From the NCBI GenBank assembly GCA_050943675.1, contig JBMNPP010000016.1, forward strand, positions 1 to 23,439: DNA of 23,439 nt. The letters run 5' to 3'. The position numbers and the translations under genes are program-made. This document shows positions 7,627 through 14,233 of this stretch, piece after piece. The DNA comes from Brooklawnia sp050943675. GTDB lineage: Bacteria > Actinomycetota > Actinomycetes > Propionibacteriales > Propionibacteriaceae. The stretch's first letter is position 1; the number at the start of each line of letters is the position of its first letter. Under the pieces are notes generated by a model. It ran no database searches and was not told the origin of the DNA. It saw only the letters and a list, made by a program, of their open reading frames with translations.

Positions 7627-9321
7627 CTAACCCAGGATCAGGTCGCGTGCCTCGGGATCCAGTCCGGCGACGACAGCACTCCTGGCCTCGATCGCTGATC
7701 GGGCCGTGAGCGCCGCTCGGGCAAGACTGCGGCATTGCTGGGCAGAGGTGCGGCTCAGGGCCATTTTGACCACGGGTATCGCCGGGGCCGACATGGACAG
7801 GCTGGTGATGCCCATCCCCTTGAGCACCAGCGCCATCAGGGGGTCGGAGGCCGATTCGCCGCAGACCCCGACAGGTTTGGCAGCCCGTGTGGCTCCCTCG
7901 GCGACGCGTGCGACCAGTTCGAGCGCCGCAGGCTGCCACGGGTCGAGCAGGTCAACCAGCGCGCTGGACAACCTGTCAGCAGCCATCGTGTACTGCGCGA
8001 GGTCATTGGTGCCGATCGAGACGAAATCGACGTATTCCAGGATTTGCCCGGAGCACAGGGCGGCCGCGGGTACCTCGATCATCACGCCCACCTTGCTCAG
8101 GCCATGCGTCCTCGCCCGCGTGGCGAACTCTGCAGCCTCCTGCGCGGTCGAGATCATCGGTGCCATCACCCAGACATCAGTGGCAGGGTTGGCCCGTCCA
8201 GCCTGCGCAACAGCAGCCAACTGGGTGTCCAGCAACTGGGGGGACGCCGAACCCAGCCGATAGCCGCGCACCCCCAACGCAGGATTCGGCTCCACCGTCC
8301 GGTTGGCGAAGGCCAGCGGTTTGTCCGAGCCGGCATCCAGCGTCCGGAGGACCACCTTCCGTCCCGCGAGCCCATCGAAAACCTGGGAGTAGATGGCGGT
8401 CTGTTCGGTCACCGACGGTGCGGTTTCGGCATCAAGGAAGAGAAATTCGGTACGGAAGAGGCCAACCCCTTCTGGTTCCTTCGGCAGTGTGTCCAACTCA
8501 CTCGGGCCACCGATATTGCACAGCAGCTCGATCCGATCACCGTCGCTGGTTGCGCCCGGCCAATCCCCCACCAGCAACCGGGAGCGCCTTTCATTGCGCT
8601 GCTTGATCTCGGTGATCAGCGTCTCCGGTGGATCGACCACGACTGTGCCCTTGTGGCTCTGGATCGCCACTGTGCTGTCCTCGGGGATCTCCAGTGCCCC
8701 ATGCACGCCCACGACACACGCGATATCCAGTTGCCTGGCAATGATCGCCGTGTGCGAGGTCGCGCCGCCCTGGGCGGTGATAATCCCCAAGACATTCGGG
8801 ACGTCCATCGCAGCCGTGTCCGCGGGCGTCAGTTCCTGGGCCACGATGATCGCCGGTCCGGGCAGCACCGACAGATCGGGAACCGGCCGACCGCAGATCC
8901 GGGCCACAACCCTCTTGCTGACCGAATGCAGATCGGCCACGCGCTCAGCCATATACCCGCCAAGCTCGGCGAATGTGCTTGCGTAGTCGTCGAAGACGGC
9001 TTGCACGGCTGCAGCCGGCCCCATTCCCGTACCGATCTGGTCGCTGATCCGCTCGGCCAGGACCGGGTCCCGAGCTATCTCGGCGGTTGCCACCAGTACC
9101 TCCCCCAGGGCTGTGCCACCATGTCGTGTCGCGGCTGTGGTCAGGTCATCGGCGACCGCCTCAAGACTCTGGCTGGCAAGCGCGACCGCCGCCTCGACCT
9201 GTTCAGCACCGACGGGCACGGCTTCGTCGGCAGGCACTCCGGACTCGACGCGGAACCGGATCACAGGGCCCACTGCCCCAGCCGTCCCGACGCCGACACC
9301 GTCCAGTACCGAAGGGGTCAT
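7627..9321 (-). CDS. ptsI: PTS enzyme I (phosphoenolpyruvate-protein phosphotransferase)
   Basis: The 564-residue cytoplasmic enzyme takes phosphate from PEP and passes it to HPr. The phosphorylated His190 lies in G-G-A-T-S-H-T-A-I-I-A-R (E. coli His189). The PEP-binding barrel shows G-L-F-R-T-E-F-L-F, V-L-R-T-L-D-A-G-S-D-K-P, I-G-T-N-D-L-A-Q-Y and the catalytic Cys in V-G-V-C-G-E. The reading frame stays open to 9663, but homology begins only at the ATG at 9319-9321. That ATG overlaps the ptsH stop by four bases (ATGA), so this start is preferred and the 114 upstream codons are the ptsH region in another frame. The two genes are therefore translationally coupled. It is convergent with the DivIVA-like gene, 48 bases apart. 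Confidence 0.96.
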   Translation of the reverse strand: MTPSVLDGVGVGTAGAVGPVIRFRVESGVPADEAVPVGAEQVEAAVALASQSLEAVADDLTTAATRHGGTALGEVLVATAEIARDPVLAERISDQIGTGMGPAAAVQAVFDDYASTFAELGGYMAERVADLHSVSKRVVARICGRPVPDLSVLPGPAIIVAQELTPADTAAMDVPNVLGIITAQGGATSHTAIIARQLDIACVVGVHGALEIPEDSTVAIQSHKGTVVVDPPETLITEIKQRNERRSRLLVGDWPGATSDGDRIELLCNIGGPSELDTLPKEPEGVGLFRTEFLFLDAETAPSVTEQTAIYSQVFDGLAGRKVVLRTLDAGSDKPLAFANRTVEPNPALGVRGYRLGSASPQLLDTQLAAVAQAGRANPATDVWVMAPMISTAQEAAEFATRARTHGLSKVGVMIEVPAAALCSGQILEYVDFVSIGTNDLAQYTMAADRLSSALVDLLDPWQPAALELVARVAEGATRAAKPVGVCGESASDPLMALVLKGMGITSLSMSAPAIPVVKMALSRTSAQQCRSLARAALTARSAIEARSAVVAGLDPEARDLILG

Positions 9322-9587
9322 TGGGCAGGCTCCTCCAGGACCTGGACCAGGCCGGCCAACGCCGCTGGTGCGCCATCGTGGTCGTCCGCGATGGACAGCA
9401 CAACTGTTCCACCCTGCTTCACCCCCAGCGTCAGCACGGACAGTATCGAGGTGGCCGGTACGGGTGGCCTGCCAGCCGTCGAGATCATCACCGGCAGCCC
9501 GGTCGCCCGGACAGCCTGCACGAACTCGGCGGCCGGACGGGCATGCAGGCCCTCCGGAGCGGCGACGGTGGCTTGCCTGCTGATCAT
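9318..9587 (-). CDS. ptsH: HPr phosphocarrier protein of the PTS
   Basis: The 89-residue protein carries phosphate from enzyme I to sugar-specific EIIA domains. His15 is in the canonical G-L-H-A-R-P-A motif. A serine at residue 47 in T-S-I-L-S-V-L-T-L-G-V matches the regulatory Ser46 region, although no HPr kinase gene is present in this window. The ATG is preceded by a strong GGGAGGAG about 6 bases upstream. The stop codon overlaps the ptsI start. It is first in the ptsH-ptsI unit, with a 112-base upstream gap that must hold its promoter unless it is read from nucS. No sugar-specific EII gene lies next to it, so this is the general PTS pair. Confidence 0.95.
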   Translation of the reverse strand: MISRQATVAAPEGLHARPAAEFVQAVRATGLPVMISTAGRPPVPATSILSVLTLGVKQGGTVVLSIADDHDGAPAALAGLVQVLEEPAQ

Positions 9588-9658
9588 GTTGGTCTCCTCC
9601 CGCGCCCACCCTGGTTGGTCTACCGCGGAACCTCATTGGTACGGCTGACCATACTCGT

Positions 9659-9694
9659 CCCACCTCGTGGTGGTGGGTTTCTTCACGCGAGGTG
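9659..9694 (-). promoter_or_regulatory. Two overlapping inverted repeats between nucS and ptsH
   Basis: Arms 9661-9667 (CACCTCG) and 9688-9694 (CGAGGTG) form a 7-bp inverted repeat with a 20-base loop. Inside it a second 6-bp repeat pairs 9659-9664 (CCCACC) with 9672-9677 (GGTGGG). They share bases, so only one can form at a time. Read on the - strand neither ends in a T-run, so a simple intrinsic terminator for nucS is unlikely; on the + strand the inner stem is followed by TTTCTT. A role as weak terminator or operator is a guess. Confidence 0.3.
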
Positions 9695-9699
9695 ACGGG

Positions 9700-10413
9700 T
9701 TAAAACAGGCGGTCCTCAGCGTTGTCGAGGCCCCGCAACTCGTCATAGTCGACGACCACACAGGTGATACCCCGGTCAGTTGCCAGGGTGCGTGCCTGCG
9801 GCTTGATCTGCTGGGCTGCGAAGACGCCGCGCACCTGCCCGAGGAACGGGTCACGATTCATCAATTCGAGGTAACGCGTGAGTTGCTCGACGCCGTCTAT
9901 CTCGCCGCGCCGCTTGACCTCTACGGCCACGTACGCGCCGGCCTCATCGCGGCACAGCAGGTCGACGGGGCCGATGGCGGTCATGTACTCGCGCTGCACG
10001 ACGCTCCAACCAGCACCGAAGGTGGCAGGATTCTCTGCCAACAGCGCCTGCAGGTGCGCCTCGACCCCGTCCTTGCGCAGACCGGGATCAATGCCCAGCT
10101 CAACGGTGTGGTCATGCTCAATCTCACCAAGGCAGATCTGCAGGGTGTCACCGTTGTTGTTCTGCACCAGCCACACCTGGGTGACCCGCGGGTCGAGTTC
10201 AGCTGTGGTCGCCGCCAGCGATGCCTCATCGGGGGCCTTGACCGTCAACGTGCAAGGCGGACTCATCCAGTTGAGGGGTTTGTAGGCCCCGCCGTCGGCA
10301 TGTACCGAGACCGAGCCATCCGCCTTGACCATGATCAAACGCCTGGCCATGGGCAGGTGGGCGGTCAGCTTGCCGCCATAATCAACCTGGCATTCCGCGA
10401 TCAGCAAACGCAC
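9700..10413 (-). CDS. nucS: Mismatch-specific endonuclease NucS (EndoMS)
   Basis: NucS cuts both strands at mismatches in the MutS/MutL-independent mismatch repair route of actinobacteria and some archaea. The 237-residue protein has the N-terminal L-I-A-x-C-x-V-D-Y-G-G-K-L-T-A-H-L-P and K-A-D-G-S-V-S-V-H-A-D-G segments and K-P-L-N-W-M-S-P-P. The nuclease core is Asp151 (G-P-V-D-L-L), Glu165 and Lys167 (V-A-V-E-V-K-R-R). The C-terminus ends D-R-L-F, suited to beta-clamp binding. The frame is open upstream to 10599, but family similarity begins at the GTG at 10411-10413. That GTG has no Shine-Dalgarno and a TAGGTT box 7 bases upstream, consistent with leaderless expression. It is divergent from the small Cys/His-rich gene. 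Confidence 0.94.
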   Translation of the reverse strand: MRLLIAECQVDYGGKLTAHLPMARRLIMVKADGSVSVHADGGAYKPLNWMSPPCTLTVKAPDEASLAATTAELDPRVTQVWLVQNNNGDTLQICLGEIEHDHTVELGIDPGLRKDGVEAHLQALLAENPATFGAGWSVVQREYMTAIGPVDLLCRDEAGAYVAVEVKRRGEIDGVEQLTRYLELMNRDPFLGQVRGVFAAQQIKPQARTLATDRGITCVVVDYDELRGLDNAEDRLF

Positions 10414-10420
10414 GGCGTCC

Positions 10421-10426
10421 AACCTA
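10421..10426 (-). promoter_or_regulatory. Candidate -10 box for leaderless nucS
   Basis: On the - strand TAGGTT lies 7 bases before the GTG that starts the NucS homology. Actinobacterial -10 boxes follow TANNNT and place the start point about 7 bases downstream, which would put transcription start on or next to the GTG. There is no Shine-Dalgarno sequence and no clear -35. Confidence 0.45.
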
Positions 10427-10459
10427 CCTGACCCGAACCGGCCCTGGAGGACCGCTGGG

Positions 10460-10465
10460 TAGTCT
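10460..10465 (+). promoter_or_regulatory. Candidate -10 box for the small Cys/His-rich gene
   Basis: TAGTCT ends 6 bases before the GTG at 10472, the spacing expected for a leaderless transcript. The G-run between them is too close to the start to be a good ribosome binding site. With the opposite-strand box at 10421-10426 it forms a compact divergent promoter in a 58-base gap. Confidence 0.42.
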
Positions 10466-10471
10466 TGGGGT

Positions 10472-10747
10472 GTGGCTCGTCGTCCTGGTAAACACACTCG
10501 CAAACACCGCCCGCTGCGGCTCTCGGAGGCACAGACGTCAACCGAGAAATCAGATGGCCGGTGGATCATGCGCCCGGTTCGGGCAGAGAACGCCACCAAG
10601 GCTTATGTCTGTCCGGAGTGCAACCAGCAGATTCCGCCCGGAGTGGCGCACGTGGTCGCCTGGCCGCATACTCCCCCGCTGGGCTCAACATCCGGACTTG
10701 ACCATCGACGCCATTACCACAAGCACTGCTGGGCTCGGAGGAACTGA
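10472..10747 (+). CDS. Small basic Cys/His-rich protein, probable metal-binding
   Basis: The 91-residue product starts with a strongly basic segment (M-A-R-R-P-G-K-H-T-R-K-H-R). From residue 46 it carries C47-P-E-C50, His60, His66 and a cluster H78-R-R-H81-Y-H83-K-H85-C86-W. A C-x-x-C knuckle followed by H-x-x-x-C-W-like residues suggests a zinc-ribbon or treble-clef fold and nucleic-acid contact; no catalytic function can be assigned. I recall similar short hypothetical proteins in actinobacteria but no named family. GTG start, TGA stop; the downstream hydrolase begins 2 bases after the stop, with its Shine-Dalgarno inside this gene, so the two are one operon. The gene is divergent from nucS. 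Codon usage and a conserved-looking motif core support that it is real. Confidence 0.72.
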   Translation: MARRPGKHTRKHRPLRLSEAQTSTEKSDGRWIMRPVRAENATKAYVCPECNQQIPPGVAHVVAWPHTPPLGSTSGLDHRRHYHKHCWARRN

Positions 10748-10749
10748 AG

Positions 10750-11544
10750 ATGGAACTGCACGGTACACAGATTGGGCATGGGCCCGAACCAATGGTCTTC
10801 CTGCACGGGCTGTTCGGGCAGGGCAAGAACTTCGCCAATGTCGCCAAACTCCTTGAGGACAGGGTCACCTGCACACTCCTCGACCTGCCCAACCATGGCA
10901 AATCACCATGGAATGACTCTTTCGACCACGACACGATCGCGGCGATCGTCGCCGATGAACTAGTCCGGCGCGGTGCCGCCGAGAAGCCGGTCACCCTGAT
11001 GGGGCACTCCTGGGGTGGCAAGGTGGCGATGCGACTCACCCTGCAGCACCCTGAGTTGGTCCGTCGGCTCGTGGTTGAGGACATCGCCCCGATCCTGCAG
11101 GACGACAGCGAACTGCAAGAATTTCACGACATCGTTGCTGCCCTTCGCAGCACTGACCTGACCCGGGTGCAACTGCGGGCAGATGCCGATGCGCTGCTAC
11201 AGGATTCCATTGGATCGCCGCTGACCAGGTCGTACCTGCTCAGCAACCTGCAGCGCACGCCCGAGGGAGGCTGGCGCTGGCAACTGAACCTTGACCTGCT
11301 GGCCACCAACATGGCCCAAATTGGCCAGTGGCAGGGACTCGCCGAGGACCAGCACTGGGACGGCCCGGTGCTGTGGCTGGCCGGCGAGCGCTCCTGGTAC
11401 GCCGCCCCGGCGCACAACGAGGCCATGAGCAGCTACTTCCCGAAGGTGCGCCGCGAGGTGATCGCTGATGCCGGGCATTGGGTGCACTGGCAACAGCCAC
11501 AAGAGGTGGCAGATACGCTCAGCCACTTCATCACGGTCACCTGA
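10750..11544 (+). CDS. Alpha/beta-hydrolase fold esterase (YbfF-like)
   Basis: The 264-residue protein shows the family order: oxyanion-hole H-G-L-F-G (residues 19-23), D-L-P-N-H-G-K-S, the nucleophile elbow G-H-S-W-G-G with Ser87, an acidic segment after V-L-W-L-A-G-E, and the catalytic histidine His243 in D-A-G-H-W-V-H-W. The L-D-L-P-N-H-G-x-S and G-H-S-x-G-G-K motifs are closest to the YbfF/ABHD11 esterase group; the natural substrate is unknown. GGAGGA about 7 bases upstream supports the ATG at 10750. It is co-transcribed with the small Cys/His-rich gene. No signal peptide is visible, so it is probably cytoplasmic. It converges with the cyclophilin gene; I see no clear terminator in the 53-base gap. 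Confidence 0.88.
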   Translation: MELHGTQIGHGPEPMVFLHGLFGQGKNFANVAKLLEDRVTCTLLDLPNHGKSPWNDSFDHDTIAAIVADELVRRGAAEKPVTLMGHSWGGKVAMRLTLQHPELVRRLVVEDIAPILQDDSELQEFHDIVAALRSTDLTRVQLRADADALLQDSIGSPLTRSYLLSNLQRTPEGGWRWQLNLDLLATNMAQIGQWQGLAEDQHWDGPVLWLAGERSWYAAPAHNEAMSSYFPKVRREVIADAGHWVHWQQPQEVADTLSHFITVT

Positions 11545-11597
11545 ATTGCCACGCTTCACCAGCGGACGCTGACCCATCCTGATCAGAGGCAGGACCT

Positions 11598-12341
11598 TCA
11601 GCCCAGGATCACCTGCTCGATCTTCGCCTGGCTGATGGGTGCCGGATTCTGGTCACGGGAGACACCCTTTGCCGCAATCGCGGTGATCACTTCGAGGGAT
11701 TCCTCATCCACAGCCCCAAAGACCGTGTAGTCGGGTGACAACTTGCTATCCGCCCAGACGAAGAAGAACTGTGAGCCGTTGGTGTTCGGGCCTGCGTTGG
11801 CCATCGCAACCACGCCCTTCGAGTACTGCTCTGCACCGGTCAACTCGTCAGCGAACTGGTAGCCGGGTCCACCCCGACCGGTGCCCGTCGGATCGCCGCA
11901 CTGCAGGATGTAGATGCCCTGGTCGACCAGCCTGTGGCACCTGGTGTCATCGAAAAAGCCCTGCTTGGCCAGGCCGAGGAACGAGTTGACGGTGCATGGT
12001 GCGGCAGCCCGATCGAGGGTGATCCGCACGGGCCCCTCGCTCATCTGGAGCGTAACCTCCATCGTCCCGGTGGCCGGCACCTCTTCGGACGGGGGCGGAT
12101 CGACTGGCCTGGCGGGTTCACGGGCGGCTTCATACGCGCACGAGACGAGTTCTGCGGTCCCGTCCGGCTGGCCGGATTGGGCGCTGGGTGAGGGGTTGTC
12201 CTGCGTCGGTACTGGCTGGACGCTGGTCCCTGTCGGCCCGTCACTTGATGTGCTGTCCTGGTCGGGTTGGACGGCGCAACCCGCCACCAGTGCCAATGCT
12301 GCGAGCATCCCCATAACCCAGGCTGATGGTTTCAGCGACAT
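11598..12341 (-). CDS. Cyclophilin-type peptidyl-prolyl isomerase, lipoprotein
   Basis: The 247-residue protein begins with a lipoprotein signal: Lys4, a hydrophobic stretch and the lipobox L-V-A-G-C with Cys22 as the lipidated residue, so it should be anchored on the outer face of the membrane. A Ser/Thr/Pro/Gln-rich linker runs to about residue 60. The cyclophilin domain covers residues 92-245: C-T-V-N-S-F, the R-C-H-R segment with the catalytic arginine, L-Q-C-G-D-P-T-G-T-G-R-G-G-P-G-Y, G-V-V-A-M-A-N-A-G-P-N-T-N-G-S-Q-F-F and Y-T-V-F-G-A-V. It catalyses cis-trans isomerisation of prolyl bonds in exported proteins. The start has GGGGAAAG just upstream. It is divergent from the adenosyltransferase gene with only 31 bases between the start codons. 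Confidence 0.93.
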   Translation of the reverse strand: MSLKPSAWVMGMLAALALVAGCAVQPDQDSTSSDGPTGTSVQPVPTQDNPSPSAQSGQPDGTAELVSCAYEAAREPARPVDPPPSEEVPATGTMEVTLQMSEGPVRITLDRAAAPCTVNSFLGLAKQGFFDDTRCHRLVDQGIYILQCGDPTGTGRGGPGYQFADELTGAEQYSKGVVAMANAGPNTNGSQFFFVWADSKLSPDYTVFGAVDEESLEVITAIAAKGVSRDQNPAPISQAKIEQVILG

Positions 12342-12360
12342 CGTCTTTCCCCTTCACGAG

Positions 12361-12366
12361 TAGGCT
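12361..12366 (+). promoter_or_regulatory. Candidate -10 box for leaderless adenosyltransferase mRNA
   Basis: TAGGCT ends 6 bases before the ATG at 12373. There is no Shine-Dalgarno sequence in the 31-base gap on this strand. The pattern matches the two candidate boxes around 10421-10465. No cobalamin riboswitch fits in this gap. Confidence 0.42.
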
Positions 12367-12372
12367 GCCCAC

Positions 12373-13002
12373 ATGGTCAACCTCACCCGTATCTATACCC
12401 GCACCGGCGACGCTGGACAGACCCGACTCACCGACAACTCGGTGACCACCAAGACCGATCCCAGGGTCGAGGCCTACGGCCACGTGGATGAACTGAACTC
12501 TGCGATCGGCCTGCTGCTCGCCCAGTACCCCGTTGATGAGACGGCCCGGCAGGTGCTGCAACTTGTTCAGAACGAGTTGTTCGATGTGGGAGCCGATCTG
12601 TCCAACCCGGTGGTCCCCAACCCGCCACATGAGCCGCTGCGCATCATCCCGAGCAGTATTGAGCGGCTGGAGGAATGGTGCGACGAATTCGGGGCAGAAC
12701 TGCCCAACCTGCGCTCATTCATCCTGCCCGGCGGTTCACCCACCTCAGCGCAGTTCCAGGTCTGCCGCACCATGGCTCGCCGCGCAGAACGGATGGCCTG
12801 GCACGCGGTAGAAGTGTATGGGGTGGAGGAGGGCCCGGCCGAGGCCCACGGTGGCATGAATGTGCTCGCCATCCGCTACCTGAACCGGCTCAGTGACCTG
12901 CTGTTCATCATGGCCCGGCGCGCCAATGCCATCGACGGCGTCGATGAAGTGCTGTGGGTGCCAGGCGGTGAGCGCAACCCGGACGCCCAGGGCAAGGGAT
13001 AA
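12373..13002 (+). CDS. Cob(I)alamin adenosyltransferase, PduO type
   Basis: The 209-residue enzyme transfers the adenosyl group of ATP to cob(I)alamin, making adenosylcobalamin. Diagnostic segments are the N-terminal ATP loop T-R-T-G-D-A-G-Q-T, G-H-V-D-E-L-N-S-A-I-G, L-R-S-F-I-L-P-G-G, C-R-T-M-A-R-R-A-E-R and the helix R-Y-L-N-R-L-S-D-L-L-F. The length is normal for the family. Adenosylcobalamin is the cofactor of methylmalonyl-CoA mutase, so this gene and mce serve the same propionate pathway, although they are not in one operon. The start at 12373 lacks a Shine-Dalgarno and is probably leaderless. A long hairpin terminator follows the gene, which converges with the lipoate ligase gene. Confidence 0.94.
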   Translation: MVNLTRIYTRTGDAGQTRLTDNSVTTKTDPRVEAYGHVDELNSAIGLLLAQYPVDETARQVLQLVQNELFDVGADLSNPVVPNPPHEPLRIIPSSIERLEEWCDEFGAELPNLRSFILPGGSPTSAQFQVCRTMARRAERMAWHAVEVYGVEEGPAEAHGGMNVLAIRYLNRLSDLLFIMARRANAIDGVDEVLWVPGGERNPDAQGKG

Positions 13003-13057
13003 CCGGGCAGAGCTGGCCCAGCATTGGGCGGCGACCCCTCACCAACAGATAACCAGG

Positions 13058-13103
13058 ACCACGTCCTGCCAGGGCCCGCGCGCGTGGCAGGGCGTGGTTT
13101 CTT
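13058..13103 (+). terminator. Intrinsic terminator after the adenosyltransferase gene
   Basis: Arms 13058-13071 (ACCACGTCCTGCCA) and 13085-13098 (TGGCAGGGCGTGGT) pair over 14 positions with one mismatch and a 13-base GC-rich loop. TTTCTT follows on the + strand. It lies in the 103-base convergent gap and ends just before the stop codon of the lipoate ligase gene on the other strand, so it may also slow transcripts from that side. Confidence 0.75.
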
Positions 13104-13105
13104 GA

Positions 13106-14155
13106 TCAGGGAACCCGACGGGTCCATTCGTCGGTAGAGAACTTGGTGCGCACCAATTCCTCAGCGCGGGCCAGGTCATCCTGGGTGTAGTCGGACTCGA
13201 CGCAGGTGTAGCGTCCCGCGAAGTAGTCGAGGAACGAGGCCATGATCGCATCGCGGGTCATGCCGGTCTGGGAACGCATCGGGTCAACACGCTTGTTGGC
13301 TGATTTGGTGCCCTTGTCGCTCATCTTTTCACGCCCGATGCGCAAGACCTCGAGCATCTTGTCGGCGTCGATGTCGTAGGCACTGGTGACATGGTGCAGC
13401 ACGGTGCCATCACTGAACCGGCGCTGTGCTGCCCCACCGATCTTGCCCTTGTCGGAAGCAATGTCGTTCAGCGGAATGTAGTGGGCGTTGACCCCTACCT
13501 CACCCAGGGCACCCAATACCCAGTCGTCCAGGAAGGCGTATGACTGCTCGAAGCTGAGACCCTCGACCAGCGCACCGGGGACGACCAGGGAGTAGGTGAT
13601 GCAGTTGCCCGGTTCCATGAACATCGCCCCGCCGCCAGAAATGCGACGCACAACCTCGATGCCGTGTCGGCCGGCCCCGTCCTCATCGATCTCGTTGCGG
13701 AAGGACTGGAATGAACCGATCACCACCAGCGGCGAATCCCAATCCCACAGCCGGAAGGTCGGGTTACGCCGCCCGTCCCCCACATCGGCGCTGATCACCT
13801 CGTCCAGGGCCACGTGCATGGCAGGGGCCATCGTGCGGGCCGGAATGACGTCGAAGGTGAGGTCCTCCCAACCGACCGCATGGCCCAGTGCGCGCCGGAC
13901 GGCAATGCCCACAGCTTCCGGGGTGAAGCCGATCATCGCAACCGATTCGTCCAGCGCACCGGTGATCGCGCCAGCCAGGGCTGCCGCCGACGAATCGGCC
14001 GGCATGCCGTTGATGGCAGCGTCGATATCCTCCAGCGCACTGTCAGGTTCAAGGAAGAAGTCACCAGAGACATGGGCGTTGGCCAACCGGCCCTTGACCA
14101 CGTCAACATCAACTGCGACCAGTTTGCCGCCCCGAACCTTGTATTCGCCGCGCAT
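13106..14155 (-). CDS. lplA: Lipoate-protein ligase A with N-terminal accessory domain
   Basis: The enzyme activates lipoate with ATP and attaches it to lysines of 2-oxoacid dehydrogenase E2 and GcvH proteins. In 349 residues, positions 1-90 form a small LplA accessory (LplB/C-terminal-type) domain: G-K-L-V-A-V-D-V, then I-S-G-D-F-F-L-E-P-like V-S-G-D-F-F-L-E-P. The catalytic BPL/LplA/LipB domain follows, with R170-R171-I-S-G-G-G-A, M-E-P-G-N and the lysine Lys238 in D-K-G-K-I-G-G-A-A-Q-R. The accessory domain is at the N-terminus, whereas in E. coli it is C-terminal. Two ATGs are tandem; GAGGAG ends 1 base before the first and 4 before the second, so I chose the second (14153-14155). The first would add one Met. 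Confidence 0.9.
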   Translation of the reverse strand: MRGEYKVRGGKLVAVDVDVVKGRLANAHVSGDFFLEPDSALEDIDAAINGMPADSSAAALAGAITGALDESVAMIGFTPEAVGIAVRRALGHAVGWEDLTFDVIPARTMAPAMHVALDEVISADVGDGRRNPTFRLWDWDSPLVVIGSFQSFRNEIDEDGAGRHGIEVVRRISGGGAMFMEPGNCITYSLVVPGALVEGLSFEQSYAFLDDWVLGALGEVGVNAHYIPLNDIASDKGKIGGAAQRRFSDGTVLHHVTSAYDIDADKMLEVLRIGREKMSDKGTKSANKRVDPMRSQTGMTRDAIMASFLDYFAGRYTCVESDYTQDDLARAEELVRTKFSTDEWTRRVP

Positions 14156-14233
14156 CATGCTCCTCTATCGGTATCAGGTAATAGACAAAAGTTGAACCAA
14201 TTACTCGACAGGAACGGTACCGCACCCGGCAAA

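Noticed and set aside
7735..9648. A 637-codon open frame on the + strand opposite ptsI/ptsH
   Set aside because: It is the complement of confidently identified genes; its product is His/Arg/Pro-rich with no motif. Long antisense frames are expected from GC-rich third codon positions.
9322..9663. Upstream extension of the ptsI frame by 114 codons
   Set aside because: Homology to enzyme I starts at the ATG at 9321; the upstream codons are ptsH read in another frame and give Arg/Gly-rich sequence.
10414..10599. Upstream extension of the nucS frame by 62 codons
   Set aside because: It overlaps the divergent small gene on the other strand and shows no NucS similarity; the GTG at 10413 fits the family start.
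12342..12372. Cobalamin riboswitch before the adenosyltransferase gene
   Set aside because: The gap is only 31 bases, far too short for the element, and no B12-box-like sequence is visible.
14159..14233. AT-richer gap upstream of lplA as promoter or regulatory RNA
   Set aside because: Possible TTGTCT and TATTAC hexamers are present but with wrong spacing, and no stable fold is evident.
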